Assembly: GCF_022539505.1 (NCBI RefSeq)
Contig: NC_061514.1
Span: 37,353,769 to 37,417,768, forward strand
Length of the DNA stretch: 64,000 bases
Source of the DNA: Lolium rigidum
Taxonomy: Eukaryota; Streptophyta; Magnoliopsida; Poales; Poaceae
Direction: 5' to 3'
Shown: one piece after another, positions 42,606-53,477 of the stretch
Position numbering within the stretch: position 1 is the first letter of the stretch
Layout: the number at the start of each line of letters is the position of its first letter
Program-made: the position numbers and the translations under genes
The notes under the pieces: model-generated
Told to the model about the DNA's origin: nothing
What the model saw: only the letters and a program-made list of their open reading frames with translations
Database searches by the model: none

Positions 42606-45600
42606 TAGTTGGTGAAGTGTCAGAGGTGGGTTAGGATGAGGAAGACCTTTACTCTTTATGTGAGCTAAAGGCATCTCGTCGGAAATCCAAATCCTCCTCT
42701 AAAAAGAAACCGCGGAAACGGTTAAATATTTGCAAATCTCCAATTGTTTCCCAATGAATGGCATGTTTGCGAATATCATAGGTCTTGGTGACTTGGCTAC
42801 ATTTTTCCGATTGCATTACGGATCATAATTTGGATTTTTTTTTTGGCTATTTCTGAGACGGGGAGACGAGATTTCTCGCAAAGTCTTATAAACCGTATAT
42901 CCGGTGGTATAGACTTCAATTGGATATCTTGTCCACCCCGTGGGAGATCTGGGGGTATCTTACTCGGGGTCAGAACGGACTCAATGGAAGTGTTAGCACA
43001 TTCGGTTTGGGAATTTCAAATCAAATTCCACATCCGTAATAGGGCTGACAATTTAATCTGAAGTCTAGAGGTCGTGTATGGTGCTGCTCAGGAAGCTTCT
43101 AAGGTCTCCTTTCTTCGTGAATTGGTGAATCTAGCAAAGGAAAACCCTCATCCTATTCTCATAGGGGGGATTTTAATTTGTTGAGATTTCCATGTGAGAA
43201 GAGTAGGGGCAGTTTTGAGAATCACTGGCCATTCTTGTTCAATGCAGTCATTGACAGCTTGGATTTGAGAGAGGTGTCAATGATTGGCGTACGGTTTACC
43301 TGGGTTAACAACCTCCGGAGCCAACATCTAAAAAACTAGATCGCCTACTCATGGATACTGACTGGGAATTGAAATTTTCAATGGTGACGATGCGCGCGCT
43401 AGAACGTATTATTGGGTTTTCGGATCATGCTCTCATCTTATAATTCTCTGGTTTGCCTAGACCCCCGTCTAACCACCAATTTAAGTTTGAACTCGGTTGG
43501 TTGAATCGGGAAGGTTTTCAGACCATGGTTAAAAGGATATGGGAAAGACAGGTTGTAGGTTTGTCTTCGATACAGAGGTGGAATAACAAAATGCGTGTTG
43601 TATGCAAAACCTCTGTGGATGGGCACGTCATACAACAGGGATTCTTAAAAAAGGAAAACAACGGCTTTCATCTATTATAGATGACCTCGAAACTAAAGCA
43701 GAAGTTTGACCGCTTTCCGCACAAGAAATTGAGCAAAAAAGCCAATCAAATGAGGAAATCGCAAAACTTCTGTGTGAGGAGGAGCTGAAATGGTACCAAC
43801 GATCTAAGGTCCAATTTATTCTGGAGGGAGATTCGAATACAAGGTATTTTCATTGTGTTGCCAATGGCAGACATAGGAAGAAACTTATTCGTACTCTGGT
43901 GCAGGATGAGGGTATGATTGAGGGTCATGAACAACTAAAGTTGTATATTACGAGTTACTATAAAGGGCTATTTGGTGCTCCAGAGGAAAGTTATTTTTCG
44001 TTAGATGAGACAAGAACAGAGGATATTCCCCAAGTCTCTCAAGCGGACAATAATTTTCTCACATCGCCTTACATTGAGGAGGAAGTAAGAAAATTTATTT
44101 TCCAAATGGAGCATAATAAAGCCCCTGGTCCTGATGGCTTTCCAGCTGAATTTTATCAGTCTTTCTGGGATGTCATCAAGTTTGACCTGCTGGCTCTTTT
44201 CGCGGATCTTCATGCTGGACAGTTGGAGCTTTTTAGGTAGGTTAATGAAGCAGAAAGATTCAACAGTACCGTTCTATTTATCTTCTTAACGTGAGCTTTA
44301 AAATATTCACTAAGGTTGCCACGATCCGACTCAATACAGTGGCAGATCGTGTGATTAGGCCTTCACAAACTGCTTTTACGCAAGGACGAAATATCCAGGA
44401 TGGGGTTGTAGTCCACCATGAAACTGTTCGTGATGTGCATAGAAAGAAATTGAATGGCGTGATTTTAAAGATTGACTTTGAAAAAGCCTACGACAACGTT
44501 AAGTGGTCTTTTTTTGCAACAAAATCTTAGAATGAAAGGTTTCTCTGATGAGTGGCGTGCGTTGATCAATAGTTTTGTCTCGGGGGGAGTGTTGCCATTA
44601 AAGTCAATGACGACGTGGGAAAATACTTTCAAACCAAGAAGGGACTAAGACAGGGAGACCCATTATCGCTAGTGCTATTTAATATAGTGGCTAATATGTT
44701 TGTTGTTTTGATTGAACGTGCAAAGTCAGAGGGCGAGATTGAAGGGGTTATTCCTCATATTGTTGATGGAGGATTGTCCATTCTTCAATATGCCGATGAT
44801 ACAATTCTTTTTATGGATCATGACATCGACAAGGCTCGTAATCTAAAATTAATTCTTTCAATATTTGAGCATCTATCGGGTCTAAAAATTATTTTCTATA
44901 AAATTGAATTGTTTTGTTTTGGTGAGGCCCAAGACCATGTTGCAGATTATGCTGAACTTTTCGGCTGCGGCCAAGGCCAATTAGGTACTTGGTATTCCGA
45001 TTCATTATCAGAGATTCACCAATGCCGAATGGAAAATGGTCGAGGAAAGACTACATATTAGATTAAGCAGTTGGAAAGGTAAATTAATGTTCTTGGGAGG
45101 ATGATTAGTTCTCATAAATGCGGTACTAAGTAACATGGTACTATATTTCTACTAGATGATACCCCGCGCGTTGCTGCGGGTATTGTATTAGACATTATGC
45201 TATAGTAAAAGTAATAATTCTACTAAATTTACCAATCAAATACATAGGCAAAAAATAACATAAAAGTATTTAAAAATAAACGCTTTACCTTTGCCACACT
45301 GGATCATTTTTCTCGTAGATATTCCCTCTAAATTTTTTACTTGACAAAACATGAGAATGTTTGATTTACATGTAGGCCACAAATATTATTGTAGGGGTGA
45401 TGTATACTAATTAAATTGACCTGCATAGCTAAATGATTTTCTGAAATAAAATTAAGAGTCAATTGTCCTTGTTGTAGGTACAGTATGTACAGAAAATTAT
45501 GGTTAATTAAATGTGTTTAAACCCACCATAGATTGAGATTGAAGACGTGGGGAGTCACATCTAAAAAAAGAATGAAAAAGTACTTTATAGATAGATAAAA

Positions 45601-46444
45601 GAACTGAGATCTCCTTACCAATCTCATGGTCATGCATAATTATATACGTAAGACACTAATGAGTTGGCAGACAAAGAAACAATGCTTGACGACCAGCACC
45701 GGCAACAGGAGGTTCTGCTTGATATATAGACTGTCGAGGGGCATTGGAGTGGAACATAGCTTGGTGCTTTTCTAGCTTAAATTTTTTAGCACAACTTGCT
45801 TACTTACATTTGAACTGGATCAGAGAGGCTGCTGTTGTCAACTGATTGAGAGCATCTTGTCAGGGACCAACAGTCCAACAGAGGATGAAATGGCGGAGGA
45901 TGTTGCCGTGCCCGCGCTTTGGCTCTCCTCAAAATAGAAATCAAACACCCAGCTGCATAGAATTGACCTGATGATCAGCAGGCTGTGCCAACACGCCTGA
46001 AATTTCCATTGCTTTTGTAGGACGGCCACGTGTGGTTCTGCCGATTGATGAATGGAGATGATAATGCGGAGCAGTGTTCAGCCATGAGTTTTCGATCTTG
46101 GAGTAGTCCATCGCGACAGTAGGGATGATGAGAATGTTATGTGCAATGAAAACTTGGAGAGACAGGCAGCGGCGACAAAAATTATAGTACATCTGCCCAT
46201 GCTAATTAACACGACTAATAAAATTTGTAGCATGAGAAATGGAACTGACATTTTATACATTTTTATCACTGCGTTGTATATGTAAAATGCCTGGATGAAA
46301 TGAAAATAAGTAGAGTACTGCTATATATCAAAAGATGTGTGCACATGAATCATCAATCCTATGAAACAAATCGCAATGCTACTTTTCATAGTACAAATCT
46401 GGTACAGTCGTACAAACCATAAGAACCACAATGAGAGCCGGAAA

Positions 46445-46890
46445 GTGCCATGTGCACATGAGCACATGTCCTCATTGGACTTTTGGATTTTTGAAAATTT
46501 TCAAAATCTCGCTCTTTTATGTTTTCAAAAATTATGGCATTAAATATGTAGATAGATTTAGACACGAGGAGTGTAGTGAAAAAAGTCCCATTAAAAAATA
46601 CTTTGTATTTTGGAAAATACAAAAAAGACAAATTTCTGACTATAAATAGTAGTACAATTGTACGTATATTTTGTCAGTCTACTGTCAGAAATTTATCTTT
46701 TTTGCATCTCCGAAAATATAACGTATTTTTTGATGGGACTTTTTTGATTCCAATCCTCGTATACACATCTATCTACATATTTAATGTCATAATTTTTGAA
46801 AGCTGAGAAATATGAGAATCTGAAATTTTCAAAAATTCAAAAGTGAAGGGAGCACTGACTCCCATGTGCACAAAATCCTTGTCCAATGAG
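46445..46890. repeat. Long imperfect foldback (about 200-bp arms)
   Basis: The left arm (46445-46645) and right arm (46680-46890) are inverted complements over most of their length. Landmarks are ATTATGGCATTAAATATGTAGATAG against its complement near 46780, AAAAAAGTCCCATTAAAAAATAC against 46715-46745, and CTCATTGGAC at 46471 against GTCCAATGAG at 46881. A spacer of about 30 bp separates the arms. Probably a MITE; a transcript would form a long hairpin. Confidence 0.8.
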
Positions 46891-47247
46891 AGCACGTTAA
46901 TTACCTGCTTCTCTCTATCTTCACATAGATCAGATCAAAACTGTATTGTGGGCAAAGCCCGTGGCCATGCTTCATCCAAAGTGAACGGATCTACACCAGA
47001 ATTCTCAAACGTATAGATGAGTGAAGAAGATCATTGAATTGACCGGTGGCTGCTTGAAGAATGACCTCGGATTCAGTTCTTAGTCGTTGTGAAACTGCGC
47101 GACCACGACGGCGGCCACACGGATTCGCTTCTTCATCGTCCTAGAACTGCACGCCTACATCGGCGGCAACTCGGATTTGGTTCTCGAGGATCCTGTCGGT
47201 GGTTGCTGCAGTAGAGTTCCTTCCACTAAAAAGGTTTTGCGTCCTAA

Positions 47248-47796
47248 GACTAGTCATAGTGGGGAGTAACATAGAGTAGTAACATGGTGCATGTTACTAC
47301 TCTATGTTACTACCTCCATAGTGGATAGTTATTAGGCTGCTCATAGTGGGGAGTAACATAAGGTGGTGTCATGCATAAATTACTAGTCCATGTTACTACC
47401 TTCATAGTGGAAAGTAACTTAGAGATGGTATCATGCAAAGTCTCATTTATTAGTTTGTAGACTCATTTTATCTTGGGGTGTGTGATGTTATGGTAACATA
47501 GCTAGTTACCACCTCCCTCTCTTTCTTCATTTATTGCTATGCCATGTCACCAAAACACCTTGAAGTGTGTGATGTTACTACCTAAGTTACTCCCACTATG
47601 AGCAGTCTTATATGTGGTGTCATGCATGATATATTTATTAGATTTGTAGACTCATCTTATCTTGATAAGTGTGATGTTATGGTAACATAGCTAGTTACCA
47701 CCTCACTCTCTTTCTTCATTTATTGCCATGCCATGTCACCAAAATGCATTGGGGTGTGTGATGTTACTAGCTATGTTACTCCCACTATGAGTAGTC
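47248..47796. mobile_element. Tourist-like MITE (273 bp) containing a second copy of itself
   Basis: The outer element starts GACTAGTCATAGTGGGGAG and ends CTCCCACTATGAGTAGTC, with TAA on both sides (47245-47247, 47797-47799). After removal of the inner element and one target copy its length is 273 bp, exactly that of the inner element. Confidence 0.9.
47335..47607. mobile_element. Inner copy of the same 273-bp MITE
   Basis: GGCTGCTCATAGTGGGGAGT ... ACTCCCACTATGAGCAGTC, flanked by TTA (47332-47334, 47608-47610). Internal blocks (GGTGTCATGCAT, GTAGACTCATYTTATCTTG, GGTAACATAGCTAGTTACCA, GCCATGTCACCAAAA) match the outer copy in order. Confidence 0.92.
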
Positions 47797-49659
47797 TAAT
47801 GCCATGGAGATAGATGATGCACTGAGAGAGAGAGCACGGAATGATGCGGAGGGGGATAAATAGCGATTGAGCACAAATGACGCGGTGGGTTATGAGGAAG
47901 ATGAGCAGACATGGGTCTGGTGGTGGGTACGTCCGCAGACCGCAGTCATTAGAGAAGTGAATAGAAGTTTGTTTGCCAGGTAATTAAAGAAGATAATGGA
48001 GATTGATGGCTTTCGGTTACTACTGAGAGGTACATAAACTGAAGTGCGGAGGGACTACATGGGTGTGACAGGAGAGAATCATACAGTAATTATTTTGTTG
48101 TGTTACGGTGGATGACATGGTGGAGATGATGTGGGAGGCTTAAATGACATGGCAAGCTATGATCGGTTAGAGATGCTTGATGAGGTGGATAGGCTGCATG
48201 TGAAGAAAAATGGGATCATCTATTAAGAATAGAAAGATATCTTTCTTCCAACTTTCTTAGAGGAGTCTTAAAAAGATTGGAATCTTCCCGATCAAGATTC
48301 TTCTGGCAAGGGGATAGTGAGAAGCGTAAATATCGACTGGTTAAGTGGAGTGTGCTTTATCGACCCAAAGATCATGGAGGACTTGGCATCCAAGACCTCC
48401 AGGTCGAGAATAGGGCACTTCTCGGTAAATGGCTATCCAAGTTACTTACCGAAGAGGGTATATGGCAAACTCTCCTCAAGAGGAAGTATATTGGCTCAAA
48501 GGCTCTATCTCAGGTTCTTTAGAAACCAGGAGATTCGCATTTTTGGGCTAGTCTTATGGATACAAAGAAATATTTCTTTTCATATGGATCGTTCTCTATT
48601 AAGAATGGGTCAGAAATTCGTTTCTCGGAGGATAAATGGTTAGGTAATACCACGCTCCGAGAACAATATCCGGCATTGTACAATATAGTGCGCCACAAAA
48701 GCGATACTATCGCTAAGGTGTTGGAAACTTCTCCACCAAATGTGACATTTAGAAGAAGTCTCGTCGATCCCAGACAAAGCTCTTGGCAGTAATTGTTACA
48801 TTGTCTTGAGTAGTTCAATTAACGCATGGATTTGATGTGTTTTGTTGGAATATTACTGGGAATGGCCCAGTAGCTTACATGTACAATGCTCTTATTCAGC
48901 CTGATATCCCGGTCGATAATAATGCAAAAATTTGGAAGATGAAGATACCGCTGAAAACAAAAGTCTTTGCATGGTATCTTCGTCAGTAGGTAATTCCTAC
49001 TAAAGATAATCTTGCCAAATGCAACTGGCATGGAAGTAAAAAGTGTGTCTTCTGTCATCATGATGAGACTATTATACACTTATTCTTCCTATGTAAGTTT
49101 GCTAGGTCTATATGGTCAGCCATCCAAATAGGGTCTACCTTATACCCACCATGTAGTGTTGTCAATATATTTGGCAACTGGCTCAATGGTGTGGATCGAT
49201 ATTAGGTTTAAGCGTCTTATTAGGATAGGAGCGATTGCAATTATTTGATCGTTGTGGCTATGTAAAAATTACAAGATTTTCAATAATATTTCTTCCTCCT
49301 TTATGCAGGTCATATACCGGTGCACAGCTTTGCTCCATTCATGGGTGTCACTGCAGCGTGTGGAGCATCCAGACCTTTTTACGGAGCTATCTTCACGGTT
49401 GGAGGATATGACGAGGGATATTTTCTCCCAACATGGATGACCGCGTGACCTACGGCTGGATCCAAGTAGCTAGTCTTTTTTTTTTGTCTTCCTTGAACTT
49501 TGTTTTTGTCTTCGAATATCACTGTGGTGGTTGTAACAAATATTTGTGCGGCTATGTGCATCTTAGGTTATGCAGAGACCGGGTCTATTACTTTAAATAA
49601 TAAAATATCCATTTTTGAAAAAGATAGAAATCAACCAAGCCCACATCCAAATAACGCAT

Positions 49660-50575
49660 ATAGACACTGCACGGACTTGGACCTCGACGTCTCGCCGTCG
49701 CCGGTCAAACTCAAACGGGTGCCCGCGCCGACCAGCCGCTAACTCCACGATCCGCGGGTTACCCGCGTGCCCAAGTTGAGTGGAACGCGCCGCTCGAACG
49801 TGCCGCTGCGCGGCGCCGGGGCTAGACGATCGACACGGACGATAACGATGCGGCATCGTTTAGCCGTCAGCGTTGGAAGCTGCTGATTGCGCCAAGAGAG
49901 CAGGTGGAACATATACCCGATGGACCGGCTGCATGCCTCGCCCGTAGCGGCACATGATGATCGATGAGCCGGAGATACGATGGGCGCCGCGGGTGAATCT
50001 CCCCTCCGGCCACTTGGTCCGTTCTGGTGGTTAACTTGGCCAGTATGGTGGTTGCCGGTTCGTGCATCATGTGGGCGGTGGGCGCGCGCGACGTCCATTG
50101 GCGCCAATGCATATGTTCGCGGCTGCTAGTACATTTGTGCTATGTGCACCGCTCTCCTGGTCGGCCGGTCCAATATTTGTGTGTAGACGGCCGGAAACCT
50201 GGTCCAGCACCTACACTCCCACTTGCCAGGACTGGACCGGCAATGTTCCGGGCGTCGCAGTGGGCACTAGCCGCCGGCCGGCCGGCCGGTGCATGCATGC
50301 ATGCATGTATCCGGCGATCGACCTGTTGCCTTACACAAGTGCCCATCCTCCGTACTCATCTGTAAACGGATAGTGCCCGAGACAACATGGACCCAACTTG
50401 CTTTTGGGCATGAGTTTTCCCTTTGGTTGCAAGGTCCACATCTCGCGCTGCTGAACCTGACAAGGCTACGGACACAACTCAATCGCCAGTTGGAGGCAGA
50501 TGCGTGAACCACTGGGACGTACGTACGTACTGTACTTGGAAGGACATGCACAACGTACTTGGCTTAGGTCTTGTT
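49660..50575 (-). repeat. Duplicated segment, copy E
   Basis: The reverse strand of 49990-49680 matches 460-770 and 21490-25720, including GAGGCATGCAG, CAACTTGGGC and GGAGTTAGCGGCTGGTCGG. 49980-50570 matches 34490-34990 on the same strand. The LINE at 41.9-49.6 kb abuts its end, so the LINE may have inserted in or at the edge of it. The 70-120-codon ORFs in it are not conserved. Confidence 0.7.
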
Positions 50576-50790
50576 TACTTATAGTGTACTTACGGGGATA
50601 TACGAGAGAGAATTATTCCAAATCCCAAAAAATCTTCGGTGAGATAATTCTGAAATACTCCCGCTAAGATCCATGGTGATTATCATGCAACCCGGGTTCG
50701 AGTCCCTTTACTTGCGGGTTTGCGGCTCATAGTTTTCTACTTAATTTGGGTGCTACTGCTAATGGGTCTTATTTTTAATTGTTGCTAAAA
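50576..50790. other. Unassigned stretch with a lone tRNA-like B-box motif
   Basis: CCCGGGTTCGAGTCCC at 50690-50705 is a good pol III B box. I find no A box at the correct distance and no cloverleaf. It may be a tRNA-derived SINE relic. The stretch has no counterpart that I can see in copy C. Confidence 0.3.
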
Positions 50791-52770
50791 AACATGGCGA
50801 TTAGTAGAGTGATATTTAAAAGTGTCCTTGCTATACCATAATTTTCCCTAGACGAAGTATTAGGTTAATAACTAACTCTGCGAGAAACTCTACGCCAAAA
50901 CACATCCCTAAAACATACACTAGTATAAGAAATATCACGTCGGGATCAGAATTTTTTTCTTCTTTCTCTCTATCTTCCCCAATGCGTCTGTTTATCCTTG
51001 CGTAGAGGGAAAATGCCATGCGCCGGCCACCGCCAGCACGACCACCCTCACTCGGGCTATCCTAGTGTTAGCTTCTCCTGCCCCCTCCGGTGGAGGAGCT
51101 TGGCCATGTAGAAGCTTGACCATGGAGGTCATTGAATAGCGGGAAGTTAGTTGCAATTTCACTGAAAATCGGTCGAAATGGGGATGATATGGCGGAAGGT
51201 TGTTGGAATCACAACGGTGCGGTGAATTTTATCCAAAAAGTTCCGTGGCGACAATTTTTATGGTTTAAAGTAAACGCGGAAATTCACGGCACATACTGCG
51301 AACGTGAGGTATGAGTGCCAAAAGTTGCCGTTTAATGTTAAAGAAAGATTGACTCATTGTGTTGGATTTGATTAGCGCAATATTTTTCCGCCTAAAACCA
51401 CTTATTTTGTGGTTTTGATTATTCAACAGGATCTGCTAGAGTTGCTCTAAAACTCAAGCTTTCTTGTAAAAACAAGGTTTCTAATCAATCCAAGCCCTGG
51501 CCCTGGCCGATTAAAGTTTAAAGGCCAGGACACCAATTTTTTTTTTGAACTTTTACCTTTTCAGGCTGGACCTAATTCTGTATTCAACTTCTGCTAATAA
51601 ATTTAATTCGAAGGCAAACTAAACAAGTCCAGCTTCCGTTTTCTCATCTAAAAAAAAGCTTCCCTTTTCTCGCTGAATAGCAGCTTCACCCAATCAATCT
51701 TGCTTGGCCGCTGCCCGGCCGGCCGGGCGGTTGTTCCCCCAGCCCCAATGATGATGATGGAGCCTCACTTTCCTGTCTTGCATCCTAACCAACTTTCTAG
51801 CACTCTGAACTCCACTTTGTTGTTAACATATTTGTGTTAAGTAGTGTTGTCAACCGAGTGATTATGTCGAAAGCTGCTGACAGCTCTGAAAATCAGAATT
51901 AATGCGGCCTTTTTTTTGTTTTCACATGCGAACAATTTTCTCCTTATATTATTCCTTTTTTTTGGATAAATTAAAATATCAAGATGATACACAGATGAAT
52001 TCTCGAATCAAGCACACATTTTCAAAACTGATTTCTTGTGCCACGTAGCAGACAATACTTGAATAATCATCGGTATGCATATGTACTTGTCGCTAGAGTT
52101 TCTTGTCTGCATGATCTTTTGTTCTCTTGATTTTGTTCTCTCTGTCACATGGTACATTTTGTCCTTTTGATCGTGCTAGTGAGAGATTCAGCTTAAGCCT
52201 GCCTTTGCAGTACATGGATCAAATGCAAAAACTAGTATAAATTTTCCTGGTTTACATGTTTGTCACTTGAGTTTCGCTATCTGCAGCTGCAGGATCTTTT
52301 ATCGGCACATGGTACATTTTGTTCTCTCGATCATGCTAGCGAGAGATTCAGCTTATGATTTCCTCTGCAGGACCTCAGATCAAACAAAATGAAATATATT
52401 TCGCAGGCAACAACTCCCAAAACAAGTATAAATTTGCCTGGTTTACAACATCGGTTCACATGGTTCCAACCTTTAGTTTATGCCAAGATTATCCAAGGAC
52501 TTGACATAAAGAGCCAGGAGTGCGTGCCAACAAAAAGTGGACGAAATGCCTTTGCATCTTTTGGCCAGCGAAGCCGGGAGAAAAGGAACATGACAAAAGC
52601 AAATTTGTTTATGGTACCGTCAACTTCAGTACACCGTCGGTTGTGGTTGAGTACTCTAGTGTGTACACATGAATTAGAAACAAGTCGTCTTGCTTTAGGA
52701 CAGAGTGTCACTTGTCTTGATACATTTCAAGCTGTAAAGCATATCAAGCTTAGCCTCCATTAATATTAAT
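50790..52770 (+). repeat. Long duplication C/E, copy at 50.8-52.8 kb, with repeat F copy 3
   Basis: It aligns with 35933-37404 and 39716-39860 and lacks the LINE (37405-39705) and the 330-bp insertion found there. 52480-52770 is repeat F, also present inverted at 7140-7500. An ORF at 52389-52763 crosses the repeat but is not kept in the other copies. Confidence 0.75.
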
Positions 52771-52963
52771 ACACAAACGATTGGCTTGACACGTAATCGC
52801 CTTGTAAGGACTAATAAGGCAAATCGTGTATGCTTTATGTTTGCTTGGTGAATTGTTCTGTTCCGATGGTGATCAACTCTTTATACGATGGAAATCATTT
52901 ATTCTGTGGCATATATATCCTGGACCCAAGAGTTCTACGATTGAAAATGACCTTTATACATGG

Positions 52964-53348
52964 GAGTGATGTTTTGGCACATGGGAGCGTATGCTCCCTT
53001 TATTTTGAAATGTACGTTAGACATATTTTGAAATATTAAAAAAAATTGAAACAACAATTTCACGTGCATCTTCATGTGCTACGCGTTCACAAAGACATCT
53101 CATGAAAAATCGACTTGTCGTGTGGCGTGTGTAAAAACAAAATTCAGTGCTAAAACAAATACTTGTCACAGATAAATTTTCTCCTTTTCACGTAGACTAC
53201 AAAAAAATATCATTTTATCGTGGAATTTGATGAACACACATATTTATGGAGATATACATGTAAATTTTTGTCAAAGAATTTTAACACTTAAAAATAGATT
53301 TTTATGATAGAGGGATCATATGCACCCGGGAGCCGAATTGAGTTTCTA
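52964..53348. mobile_element. MITE with long inverted ends and 12-bp flanking repeats
   Basis: CTTTATACATGG flanks both sides exactly (52952-52963, 53349-53360). Inner ends: GGGAGCGTATGCTCCCT at 52984-53000 against AGGGATCATATGCACCC at 53313-53329. AT-rich, no ORF. A flanking duplication this long would fit a Mutator-type MITE (usual target copies 8-11 bp), though 12 is unusual. Confidence 0.6.
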
Positions 53349-53477
53349 CTTTATACATGGACAACTCATCTTGTTGACATACATGGAAATTAAACTAATC
53401 ACAGTCCGTTCCCGCAGTGATAAAAGTGTCACAAATACCACCACGTCAAGAACAGTTTGCCTCTCAAATACCTTTCT

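Larger units (their letters stand above)
45157..48235. mobile_element. Helitron-like insertion of about 3.1 kb
   Basis: Inserted in the LINE. The left end reads TCTACTAGATGATACCCCGC and then GCGTTGCTGCGGG, close to the 5' ends (TCTA...CCCGYGCGTTGC) of many grass Helitrons. Near the right end a small hairpin CTATTAAGAATAG is followed by a few bases and then host sequence, the expected layout, but a clean CTRR end is not seen. No helicase. The interior holds unrecognised gene-fragment-like sequence (45640-46200, 46900-47220), a long foldback and nested MITEs. The Helitron call is an inference from the termini. Confidence 0.5.
42700..49440 (+). pseudogene. LINE ORF2 remnant (endonuclease and reverse transcriptase)
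   Basis: Recognisable pieces in order: endonuclease RSGGILLGVRTD (about 42940) and GGDFNLLRF (about 43168); then KAPGPDGFPAEFYQSFWDV (about 44118-44175); RT fingers RPSQTAFTQGRNIQDGV (about 44355-44405); IDFEKAYDNVKW (about 44470-44505); KKGLRQGDPLSLVLFNIVAN (44637-44695); YADDTILF (about 44790); then after the insertion RSRFFWQGDSEKRKYRLVKW (48285-48345) and RPKDHGGLGIQDLQVENRALLG (48360-48425). The zinc-knuckle region lies near 49030-49110. At least ten stops or frameshifts (for example 43059, 43330, 43678, 44240, 44528, 48520), so it is inactive. Confidence 0.85.
41868..49615 (+). mobile_element. Long LINE with ORF1 and ORF2 remnants, split by a 3-kb insertion
   Basis: ORF1 C-terminal part (41868-42605), endonuclease (about 42700-43440), reverse transcriptase (43690-45100), then a foreign block (45157-48235), then the linker and zinc-knuckle region (48236-49440). 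The 3' end GGTTATGCAGAGACCGGGTC (49566-49585) and an AATAATAAAA tail follow. The join is natural: the sequence stops after ACATGGTACTATATTTCT and resumes with ATCTTTCTTCC of the same domain. Confidence 0.85.

Noticed and set aside
42840..43061. A separate gene at the MAISETGRRDF ORF
   Set aside because: It is the endonuclease part of the decayed LINE ORF2, not an independent gene.
50690..50705. tRNA gene at the GGGTTCGAGTCCC motif
   Set aside because: A B-box-like T arm is present, but I find no acceptor stem, D arm or anticodon arm at the correct spacing. At most a SINE relic.
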